A DNA stretch of 64,000 nt, taken from positions 27,857,501-27,921,500 of the forward strand of contig NC_088339.1 in assembly GCF_036884655.1 (NCBI RefSeq), written 5' to 3'. Made by a program: the position numbers and the translations under genes. This DNA comes from Musa acuminata AAA Group (Eukaryota; Streptophyta; Magnoliopsida; Zingiberales; Musaceae). How positions within the stretch are numbered: the stretch's first letter is position 1; each line of letters begins with the position of its first letter. Below are positions 13,081 to 23,919 of this stretch, in pieces. Under the pieces are notes generated by a model. The model worked only from the letters and a program-made list of their open reading frames with translations, ran no database searches and was not told the DNA's origin.

Positions 13081-16000
13081 CTACAAGCTCCCATGAGATC
13101 TGAATGACGATATGGATTGTGCCGAGATGGATGCAGTTGGGCTGTTTGTTTCTCTCTCTCCATTGCCAACCCTTGTTCTACCGCTTATCCTACTTATAGT
13201 TTCTTGAGCAACTTCAAAGAACCAGTCATCGTTTGGAAGAGTACTGCATGAAACTCAGATGTTAGCTTGACCAAACAAGGCCTAAAAGCAATCTTAGGAA
13301 CAACTTTATGAAATGCATGTTGTATATAAAACTAGGAATATGAGGCCATTGCATGCTATCTACAATAGAGAAGGATGTCTGAGACCATCAACCATACTGG
13401 AACCCATTTAATAATTTGTTATTCAAAAGGGATTTATGAACTTAAATTCCTCATAATAGTTAAACGTAGGAACTGTATTATACGTTAGTTTTTGGAGGGA
13501 GTTAGGGCCAAACTGAATTGAACATAACTTTACTTTTCTAGCACCTATGTTTAACTATTAAAATACTTCAATTACTACTGCTGGCATCCTTAACTGACTT
13601 CCTGATGGGCCTAGACACAGGTTTTAGATATTGACACCCATACCGGTACATACGAATTGGTATAGTTGGTACATTGGCACTGTTTGGTATGGTTGACACG
13701 CCTCTAGGCCAGTATGGTAAGGTTGGAAAATTTGGTATCAGAGACCATGCTGAACATTATGTTGATCTTGTACATTGGCCATTCATCGAGTCCTTTTTTT
13801 TCATTCTTTTTCCTCACCAATTGCATCAAGATGTTTCAATTTAGTGTTGCTGGTAAAACTACCATAGTAGGATTACATATAGTAAATGGAAATTAGTTAG
13901 CCATCACCAAAATAAAATTTATCACATACAGGATAAATATATGCTTAACAAATGTAAAATATGACCCTCTAACAGTTTATACATAGAGTAACAGGAAAAA
14001 AAAAGAGCAAAAACAAGAAAAATACTTGTACCAGTGCTGCAGTCACTAGATAACTGACCTATCTGGATCCATTCCAGTTGCAGAAAATGCAGCCATAGCT
14101 CTTTCAATGATGTCGATAACAACTTGATGCACATTTCGAGACAAGAAACGGCCTTTTCCAAAAAGAATTATAAATTGCATATCTAGATAAAACTGCAGGA
14201 AAGGAAAAACAAGTCGACATTAAAAAGTAATAGAAGATAAGAAGTTTCTGATTGTCCATAGTAATACAAAATATATGTTAAGGAAAACAGGATCAAGACC
14301 TGCTGAAGGCCAAGGGGACCCAAAGGTCTGTCTCCCTCTTCAATTTCCTCCCAGAAGCTCTGATCTTCTGAAAGCCATAGTATGACTGTCTCTGTGAGTC
14401 TCATCATCAACAAGGTAGCAAATCTTTCCCTACCAACAAACATATCTGAGGCAACGCTTGCCATTCGATTCAATTTGGCATATAGTTCCTAAGCAAATAC
14501 AGTAGTTAGGAGCTTTTAGATTTTTGGAAAACCAGCCTGAAGAGAAACATGTATAAGCTACCAATTTTATAACCAGGTGCACATCAGCCTGTGAAGGACT
14601 CTTTTACAACCAAGTGCAAATTTTAGATACTTTAATACAAGCTTCACCAACTTACTAACTAAAAATCACAAATATCTAATCCATCATTCTCTCTCATTAA
14701 ACCATGAGAATAGGTGATACAGTAAAAGATAACTTACATGAGTGATCAAGTTTTAGTAACCAATACTAATGCACATATCGTAATCTCATCTGTTAGGTAC
14801 ATATTAACTGGTAATATATGGTATGCCTTGGTACATTAACAAAAGATTAAAAATGTTTAATATGTCAGTATCAACCAAAATGGTCAATTCAGTGGTATAT
14901 CAGGATACTATTAGACAGGTATGGTTCAATCAGTATAACAAGGCATTTGAAACCATGTTAATTCCATTCCAAAAGACATCCAATAAACTTTTATGATTGT
15001 TTATGCTTTATTTTCTCCAAATAATTTTCTATATAATTTGTGATCTTATTTTATTAAGTGAACTAAAATATTACTGATCTTTTGGAAAATAACTAACAAG
15101 CTGAAATTGAGGGTTTTAAAATCAGAAATCACTACATGGAAAGAAGCAACATTTGTGACTCTTGTAAAGGAATTACTTTGCCATGCGGCAAAGTACCTTC
15201 AGTGGCATATAGTAATACAGGATAAGTATTGTTCAAGTATTACATGATGTAATGCAATGCAACATTACTTGGATTTTTCAAGAAAAAAAAAACATCAAAT
15301 GTAATCCAGAATTGGATTGTTTGATAAACCAAACATAAAAAAATGATGGAATCATCCATATTTCTTGAAGCAAATTCTATAGAGCAAGTTTACGTAACCA
15401 AAAAAGGATCCAAGTGTAACCTTGAAAATGGAAGAAACATCTCCCATGATAAATGTCTAAACATTCTGGTTAAGATACCTGAAATATTGGAGAAGGAGCC
15501 CACTCTAGCTCGTCAGAATTTAAATCCATGCTTATATACATTCCTGCACTTAGATTATTATCACCATCTTCTGTGAATATAAGATCAAGTGCATGCTGCC
15601 TACAAAAGCTATCTCGCAGCTTGTCAACAGATCGCTGCAGCTTTTTTTTCCATTCTCTTTGCTCTGGCACACGAGTGTTTCTATCTGAGCCTCGTCTACG
15701 AGAATCATCCATTCCACCAGCCTGATACATTGGTGAAAGCTTCATTGCTGCTCGAGGGAGCAACTCCTCTGCCAATAGAGATGCATTTGCTAATAAACCT
15801 AATTGTTGTGTTTCAGTCTCTGCTATTCGAACAAGTTTGTTTACTGGACCATCCAAATTTGCTTCCTCCTCTATTGAACTTGGCAATGCGTTTATCAGAA
15901 GACCGATATATGAATTGAAGACCTTTAAAAGACCATCCACGGTGGAACCCCCTAGTTGCATACTTAAAAGTGGCCCTACATCCTCAAAGAAATCCTGCAA

Positions 16001-19000
16001 ATTTATTTGAAATCAACTATGAACAGATGAACATGAATATATGATTTTACATATAATTTAATGGAAAAGCGAGAAATATAATAGCAAGTATGGACTAATC
16101 CTACTGCATCTAGTTTGATGGAGTCATAACCATGAAACATACTTAAATCATCTAATAGAATGCACACCACAAATAAAGTTGATGAAATGGTTCGATCTGA
16201 TTATTTTTCATATGGCACCAGACAATATGATGCTACTTTCCTCATGTCCTTTGCATGCATCAACATGCCAACTACTAGTATCTTGTCTATTATGCACCAG
16301 GCCTTATAGACCAGGACATAGATAGTTGATTCAGAAAACAGAATGTTGTTCCCCCAATCCCAGCTTAGCTTAGTGCAACCTCTGGCTGGCGTGTGCAGCA
16401 TAATACCCACAGAACAACATAGCCATCACACAGAAGGAAGAAATATAATATACATCATTTAAAATAAATTGAAAGTATCTGTTTGCTTCTTGTACATGTC
16501 AGTCTACTAAACTGGGATGGATTATTTTAAATAATAATCTATCTTACTGGTAAATGGATTCAAGTTTTAAATTTTTGTCAAATACTGGATTCAACACCTT
16601 TCAAACTGGTAGGATACTGGTATACCAACCAGTACACCAACCTGTATAGCTTGGCACCACAAAAGAATAATGAAAAATATAGACTGGTACTGAGTTTTAT
16701 GATGGGATATTGGATCTTGGTTGAACCACTAATAACACATACCAGTTTGACCAATAATAGAAACATTCGATATAGTAATATTAAGGCACGTATAATTGTT
16801 TATGCACTAATAATATTAGTAAAAACGATAAATTTGTCAAACAATGGCGAGCAATATAATAAGAGAACAACCATTTGATTCACCAGATTTGGAATATAAA
16901 GTGCACTCAATACCTAAATCTCACCTCTTCCCTTTGTTCCTATGCTCTCGGTCTGCCTTCTCATTTTCCTTCATGTTCAGACAATCAGAGCAATATAATA
17001 TTAAAGGTAATAGATCAGTTCATTTAGGATCAATTCTGTTTGTGCATGAATTAACAAATTCACATAACATTACCCATTATAAGACTCAACTTGCAGCATT
17101 GCAGATGGCTACATTCAAATTGTGTCTGCATAAATGCAGAATGCTCGAGTGTGACACCATATTCATAGAGGTACACCAGTGTACGTCATGTAACAGAAGA
17201 AGATATGTAATTTACTAGGCAACCTTATGTATTAACAAAATGTACAATTAAGATAACAGCTAAGAATTTCTAACACATGATGATTACTTTAAGTCAGGAA
17301 AGACAAAAAAAGAGCCAATATTATAAAGTATAAACAAACACCCATACTACAAGCAACATCACCATATATTATTGAGAAAATGGCATGAAGGGGGGGGGAG
17401 AGAGAAGGGGGGAGTGGAAGGGCAGGGAAGAATGGAGAGAGAGAGATGTTATCCAAAGAGTTATTTCTAATAGCTCCAATTTTTCAGTTGTTCAGAAACA
17501 GAAATAAATTGGACCATCAGAAACTAAAAGGAAGGTGAGCACTCTATATCTCTCTGTAGGTATAGAGTATAAACATATATATTAGCTTTTGCTTGTTCAT
17601 GTGTAAATAATCTTGAAAGTTGAAACCATATCATACGTACTCAAAAACCATATCATCGTGCAAAGTCAAACAAAATTAAACTGACATGAAAAGAAGAAAC
17701 TTGGAAAATCACTAATCCCAGTGTAAATATAAGTCACCTGAACCATTGAATAGAAGCGATGTGCACTGCTTGAAAGTTTGGGTTGGATACCCACAACTGT
17801 AGAAGATATTCTATTTGATGTGCGTGCACCTGTAGGTGGATAAGTAAGTACCCAATCATCTGCAGCTGCTAAGGCAGCAGTACTCTCTTCAATTCTTTTT
17901 AAATTAGCATTTAATGCTTGCTCAACACTAGGCCTAAATAGTTTCAGAAGAACAGAAGAAAGTGACAATCTCCCACGAGCTTCAAGCATGGAACAATGTC
18001 CAATGGCTATCTGCACACATTCTGCAGCAGCTCGTAACCCTCCAGCTGCTGCCGATGAAGCTAATGCATGCCTCTTTACAAGATGTGAAAAGGCCTCTGC
18101 TCGCTTTGTAGACCATATGACCAGTTCTGATGCATACTCATCCCCAAAGACAGCTTGAGAGTCGTTCAGAGCCTGACCAATGGCAGAAAATACTTGCTGT
18201 GACAGAGCAGCAGTATATGCTCCTCCATATGAAGTACTAGTAGGATGAATAACTTGCATATTGTACTGAAGCCTCTGGTAATGAGCACTAAGCAGCAAAC
18301 TGTGAGCCCGTGGACCATCACCAAGTCTTTTGAGAGCAGCAGCGGCAGCACGAAGTTCAACACCGTGGGTAGAAGATTGACAAGCAGCCTCAGCAAGTTG
18401 ATCAGCTAACTTCTGACGATGTTCAGAAATAGCATTCTGCAATGATGAAAGTTCAGCAGTACCCACAGTTTGCTTTTGTTTTGCATCTATAACTAGATGT
18501 TCTGCTTCATCCAGAGCATCCAAAGCTTCATCAACTCTCCTTTCAGCCAGCAGAACTTCCAGCATATCGGGAAACTCCTCTACCCATTTTTCTAGATCTG
18601 AAGGTTCTCGGTCTTCCACATTTGAGATGTCATTTTCTCTTATGCTCTCAGAACCAGCAGACAGGGAATCAATGTTAACACCTTCGGCTAAACCATGAAT
18701 TAAACCTGTCTGAGCTCCTAAAAGATTCTTTATAGACAAAAGCTCGCCTTCCAGATCTGATATTTCCTTTGATGTTCTGTATTTGGTATGTTAAACGCAC
18801 AAAGAGTTTGCATCAATACTTATAACTTGTTCGTGTTGTATAATCAGGTAAAGCACACATCAAGGAAGCAAAACGAACTCAACAACACAAAACAAAAAGC
18901 AAGGTTCACCATACCGCAGCATACGGCTCAGTATGGGTGGTATATACTGGTTTGACAGAGGATCGATATGGGCAGTACATACTAGTCTGTCAGTATGCCC

Positions 19001-21188
19001 CACCATACCATCTGTTGATATATCAGTACGGCTCAATAAGTACTATACTAACGGTCGGTCGGTACACTGGTACGAACCAATAAGATGAACCATGACAAAA
19101 AGAACATATATTTTACATGATTCTAATAATTTTTCCTGCCAATTTGATATATTCCTTAAGTTCCTTTCTGATTTTCGCTGCATTATATTTCCAGTTTTAA
19201 ATCGCACCACCTAAAACTCGGGTTAGTATTTATTTCCATTTTCTCTGTTTCCTTATGTGTCTACCTAATGCCAGTATTCTACATGGTCTCGTAATATGGA
19301 ATAAACCATCTAAATAATAACCTTGAAATTGATATATAAATATTCACTAAAGAAGAAGGTTTTGCTCATGATTGACTTTTAGAAGAAAAACAGTGGCTAA
19401 TCCATATGTAAGGTTCATTCGATGGCTTCCCCACTAGGCATCATAATCATTTTGCTATAGTCAAGACTATTGCACCAGCAGATCATAAAGTTAAATTATT
19501 TCTGTCAACATTCCTTTTCTTCAACACCATGAACTTCCGAAACTCTTCACTTTCAAAATAAGAAGAAAAACAAAGAACTATACAGATATTCAAATGTCAT
19601 TGCCCAAGCAAGAAGACCCATACATTACAAGTTGCTAAGGAAAAGAACATTCATTATTTTTAAAGCAACAGTGAGAATATAAAAAGAAACTTAATCTTGC
19701 AAAAGCTAGTGGTATGATTCCAGTTGATAGGTTCCATGAAAAAACAATACAATATAATGAAAATAACGAATATTATAACTCACCTTATAAATGCCGCATA
19801 GTTTGCATAGACACTTTTACGCATTTCTTCTGCAGAAGCCCTCTTTAAATCTTGTAAATAATTGCATAGTTGTTTTATTTCCTTCATAGAGTAATAGAAC
19901 AAGTAAGAATTCATATTGTATTATATATGCTTAAACAAGCTTTAATTAAATTACTTTCAACTAAGACTCCAGTAGAATTTACTTCAAAGGGAAATTTTCA
20001 ATTACCAAATAATAACAAGAATCTATGAAAAGAAAGTAATAGCTTAGACACACCATATAGAGCTTATAATGCTTGATTGTATTATACAACAGTAATGTTT
20101 TGTTTTAAAAAAATTGGAAGGAAGGATAGAAGAGCCAGGGACAAAAAGAAAGAGAATGTGGAGGAGATCAAGGGCAAGAGCTTGTGAGGCACTGTGACCA
20201 ACAAGCACGTGCTTCTTGTTGAACTACATGCATAAGCTAATAAACAACCACAATTTAGAATCCTAAATCCATGCAATGGTGCCATGCAACCGTTTGTGAC
20301 CTAGGTGACCAAGGTCACAAAAACAGCCTATGTACTTGTAAGGGTAAGGATGCACATATTAATGCTTGTGGAAAATGAGAAATGCATTTCACCAACTAAC
20401 GCTTGGCAAGTTAAATGGCTCTAAAGATTATTCAAATTAATGATTCAAAAGAGAGAAGGGGAGACCCAAGGGAACTTGATCAAAATCATTGACACGAACC
20501 TGGAAGTTCTTTCATAATGGAATCATGCAATACCATACAAGAGATAGGCCTTCAAAAGAAGAAGGATTTTCTTCAATTAATAAGACAATTCATTTAGGGT
20601 CCTCATTTTCATCCTTGATCAACCAATCAGGCAAGTAAAATCATAACCAGTTAATGCATCCAGAAATATCCATTCTGCTAAAAGCTTTTGGCCGAAAGAA
20701 TAATGCATTCGATAATAAACTAGTTGGTTGGTGAAGAATTGTGATGGACGCACAGGGAAAACTTAATAAGTTCGAAAAAAAGGTGAGTCAGAATCATTCA
20801 CCATCCCCCAACAACAACATAGCCTCTTAGGGACCATGCAAATCCACAACGGCAGCACCTCATAGATCGATATGGCCAATCAAATGAAAGATAATGCAAA
20901 CAAAAGACTATTTGAAAGAAAGGACATATTCAGGGTGAAATTTGATTAAAGAACCAACGGCACCGAATTCTAACAAAGAAAACACCGGACCTTTTCGTTC
21001 ATGCTCTGGCATTTCGACTGCACGTAGGCATCGGGGTCGAAATTATCGGTCTTGAAGATCTTCAGCTTGTCGGCGAGCTGGACCCCAGCCTCCTGCCCGG
21101 CGCCGCCCCCATTCGCATGGGGCACTCCAGCGGCGACCTGCCCAGACGGGGCCGAAGCCCTAGATCGAGACGACTTCGCCGAAGCCAT
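13081..21188 (-). CDS. EXO84B: Exocyst complex subunit EXO84B
   Basis: EXO84 is one of eight exocyst subunits, which tether secretory vesicles to the plasma membrane before fusion; plant paralogs act in growth and cell-plate formation. Seven exons on the minus strand (20991-21188, 19784-19881, 17738-18776, 15479-15994, 14300-14488, 14059-14192, 13081-13243) sum to 2337 nt, 778 residues, close to the family length of about 750-780. The N-terminal exon carries KLKIFKTDNFDPDAYVQSKC, followed by YANYAAFIR and TSKEISDLEGELLSIKNLL, the Vps51/EXO84 coiled-coil signature of plant EXO84B. Later landmarks are WSTKRAEAFSHLVKRHAL, LMMRLTETVILWLSEDQSFW and the C-terminal LPNDDWFFEVAQETI. The last exon was placed at 13243 because only the acceptor after TTTCATGCAG keeps the frame. 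Introns hold several GGTA-rich repeats. Paralog B rather than A or C is the best match from memory, less certain than the family. Confidence 0.94.
13618..13740. repeat. GGTAT/GGTAC-rich interspersed repeat, copy 1
   Basis: This patch in an EXO84B intron is dense in GGTA and TACC words (ACCGGTAC, TTGGTATAG, TTGGTACATTGG, TTTGGTATGG). Similar patches lie at 14795-14955, 16590-16790 and 18901-19090. No coding sequence or clear terminal repeat is visible. It looks like a decayed non-autonomous element family. Confidence 0.5.
14795..14955. repeat. GGTAT/GGTAC-rich interspersed repeat, copy 2
   Basis: GGTAATATATGGTATGCCTT, TTGGTACATT, CAGTGGTATATCAG and CAGGTATGGTT occur close together in the EXO84B intron at 14489-15478. 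It shares its word content with copy 1, but any alignment is loose. Confidence 0.45.
15995..17737. other. Large EXO84B intron
   Basis: This 1.7 kb intron separates the 1039 nt exon from the 516 nt exon. It holds a GGTA-rich patch (16590-16790, with pairs such as ACTGGTATACCAACCAGTAC) and a purine tract of G and GA runs at 17390-17448. Open frames here show no homology that I recognise. Confidence 0.6.
18901..19090. repeat. GGTAT/GGTAC-rich interspersed repeat, copy 4
   Basis: The densest of the GGTA-rich patches lies in EXO84B intron 2. Words such as CACCATACCG, GGGTGGTATATACTGG, CAGTACGGCTC and GGTCGGTCGGTACACTGGTA give partly self-complementary sequence. No coding potential is seen. Confidence 0.5.
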
Positions 21189-21828
21189 CCCCGCGATCTA
21201 AACTCAACCTATCAGATCCCTCCCCACCCGCCAACAAACTCCAACAATTCTCAAGTCCGATCCCCAATCCACGGCCAAATACAAGGAACAGATCCCCCTA
21301 CAATCGCCGCGATAGGGAGGGAAAAGGAGGCATCGTGGGGATCGCGGGCACGATTAGATCGCCGCCAGAAGGAGCATCGTGAATGGCCTGGTGGAGAGAA
21401 GTGAAGCCGGTGGCCGCGGAGTGGGACGGCGTGCGGAGAGAGAGAGGGGAAGAAAAGGAAGGCTGGTGGAGCTGTTGGGGGAAAAATTATTATTTTACAG
21501 TGAAAGGGTGGAAGGATACGAGTTGATTCGTGCCGTAACGGATCAAAGAGGAAACGCCGTGTACACACACGTCAGCACGTAGACGGCCGACCACGTGGCA
21601 TCCGTTTACGGGCCGACGTGGGAACCACCGACTGGGAAACGGCTATTGGTTGATAATTGTGGGCTCCACCATGTGATGCGATTACCTCTAAACAAACAAC
21701 AAATTTAATCAAAATGGGATAAAAAATGATTTTTGTTTTTGAAAATCTATTTTGAAATTTATGAATATCAATCTTATTTTTTTGCATCGTGAGCAAATAT
21801 TATAAAGATATTTTCATGACGTCAATAA

Positions 21829-21904
21829 TATATATATATATATATATATAATTTCATTCGATAAGTCCATATTCATTATATATATATACATACATATACA
21901 TATA

Positions 21905-21967
<63 letters not shown>
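21829..21967. repeat. (TA)n microsatellite
   Basis: A long, nearly pure TA-dinucleotide run occupies 21906-21966, with shorter TA runs from 21829. It lies between the EXO84B promoter and the NPF gene and is likely length-variable. Confidence 0.95.
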
Positions 21968-21968
<1 letters not shown>

Positions 21969-22975
21969 CACTTAGCATCATCAAAAACCTGACTTTTGAT
22001 CTCAACATATCACTTTACGATTTATTATTATCAAAAAATCTTCCTCGAACCCCTTAGCAATTAATATCTCACCATATATGTTATCATGTTTATCAATTAT
22101 CAAAAATTAAAAATATCACTACTTAAACATGATTTCCTTATAAACCATCTCACATAAATTATGAAAAATATACATTATTTTATCTCTCCTCTTTATAATC
22201 AATATAAAATATCAGGTACCTAAAAAGAATCCAATAGTACAAAAAGTATTCTTTATATCTTGCTATCCCATACCAAAATCCGTAAATACATGAGATATTT
22301 ATAGAATAAACAAATCCTAATTATTAAGTTTCCTTTTTTCACATAAATTTTTTCTTGTATTATGATTTCTTATCCCATTTGAATACTAATTTCAGGAATT
22401 CTAAAATATATACCGATCCCAATAATCTCTCACGTATTTTTGTTTACTTTTGTATCTCCTAAAGGGAAAATAATTTTGATTCATATTTCATCAAATTTTC
22501 ATAACTTATCCTTATTAAATCTTTGGCCAATCGATTTTTTAGGCTATGATACCACTTTGTTGGGAGGGAGAAAATTTATCAAAACTAAAAGATAATACTC
22601 ATAGATATCAAAATCATATCAAAAATTTAACCAAGATTAACATTCGATAAATCTCATTTTATCAAAAAAAATATTTTTTTAAATATATAAAATCAATTAT
22701 AAGACTTTTGAGTTATCCTAACTCGAGTACAATCTACCTTATTCACCTCTCACATAAACATAAAATCTCTCTCAACTGTTTCTTAAAACTCCTAAGATCA
22801 TTGTTATGAGCATCTTCTCAAGTGATTTATCTTTTTCTAAATAAAAATATTGAGACTCAGTATATATTTATAAAAATAATTTTAATTTATTTTTAAAAAA
22901 ATTAATATAATTAAAATTTTATACATTAATTTAAATATAGTTAGGACACCTACCAACCTGAGCACTTCAACGCAT
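21968..22975. other. AT-rich spacer with LTR-retrotransposon-like scar
   Basis: No gene is visible here. On the minus strand 22554-22542 reads TGGTATCATAGCC. This is one base away from the initiator-tRNA-Met primer-binding site typical of plant LTR retrotransposons. Three bases before it on that strand a possible LTR end, CTCCCAACA, finishes in CA (22566-22558). If real, the LTR would extend right from 22558, and the internal region would have run left but is gone. Only this short motif supports the reading. Confidence 0.35.
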
Positions 22976-23470
22976 GACTTGCTGCATGCAAGCAAACATA
23001 TGTAAGTGAGAGAGAGAGAGAGATGTGCACGAAGCAAAGTGATTTGAGACTGTTTAAGAGTTCATAAGAATTATGAGCTGCTGCATGAAAGCAGAATAAG
23101 AGATTATATTGAGTTGGTGCATGGAATCAAAATGCATGTTACAGGTCTTCCTTGCTGCACGATAGCAAACATATGTTTCGAGTCTTCCTAAAGCGAGGAA
23201 AGATGAGCATGAAAGCAAATAAGAGATTGTGCATCATCTACCACAAGATACATGAGTTGCTTCATGAAAGCAAAACAAACATGACTTTTTGCATGAAGCA
23301 AATTGATTTAAGACTCCCAGGCAGATGACTTGCTACATAAAACCAAACATATACATATCACCAGATCTTTGCCTTGTGATATGACTTGCTGATTTAAAGG
23401 CTCCAAGGGACATGACTTGCTGATTCCCAAGGTGAAGAGATATATGAGGTACATGAGAGCAAGTTGATTG
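22976..23470. repeat. Field of degenerate GACTTGCTGCATGAAAGCA repeats upstream of NPF
   Basis: About ten loose copies of a 20-30 bp unit occur near 22976, 23071, 23111, 23148, 23205, 23252, 23281, 23327, 23382 and 23413. Some copies carry longer shared extensions, such as AAGCAAAGTGATTTGAGAC at about 23031 and AAGCAAATTGATTTAAGAC at about 23297. The field ends about 450 bp upstream of the NPF start codon. Its function is unknown. Confidence 0.6.
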
Positions 23471-23858
23471 AGACCACAGAAGAGCTCTCAAATCATTATA
23501 GATCAATTCAAATTTTTTAGAGGCGTTTCTTCTTATCTCGAGGATTATTTATGCTTCTACTTAGAGACAAATACTGCACCGTTCTTTGTCTCTCCTGCCG
23601 GACCGGCCACATCAGATCTGTCTCTTGCCATTTCACTTCTTTGGATACTAGTGTTGCTCTCGCGCTACCTCCGATCTCTGCACAGATCGGACAAAAGAAT
23701 CTTTCCTCCACAAATTATTATCGCAGCATGGAATCATTTGCACTGTCAAGTGGACATTTAGAAGATTAAATGCAGGTTAAATGTAACCCCGGCTTCAACC
23801 TCGGTAACTCCTCATTAATGACTGCCTCAATCTGCACTTCCTCTCTCTCTCTCTCTAG

Positions 23859-23865
23859 TATAAAT
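23859..23865 (+). promoter_or_regulatory. Probable TATA box of the NPF gene
   Basis: TATAAAT follows a (CT)n tract (23841-23856) and lies 55 bp upstream of the ATG at 23920. A start site about 30 bp downstream would give a very short leader. The start site itself is inferred. Confidence 0.55.
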
Positions 23866-23919
23866 GCCGGAGTGAGGCTATGGAAGAGGTCGAGCAAGAG
23901 CAGTCGGAGTGACAGTTCC

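Noticed and set aside
23468..23761. 97-codon plus-strand frame upstream of NPF as a gene
   Set aside because: No motif, no neighbour support, and it lies in promoter-like sequence between the repeat field and the TATA box.
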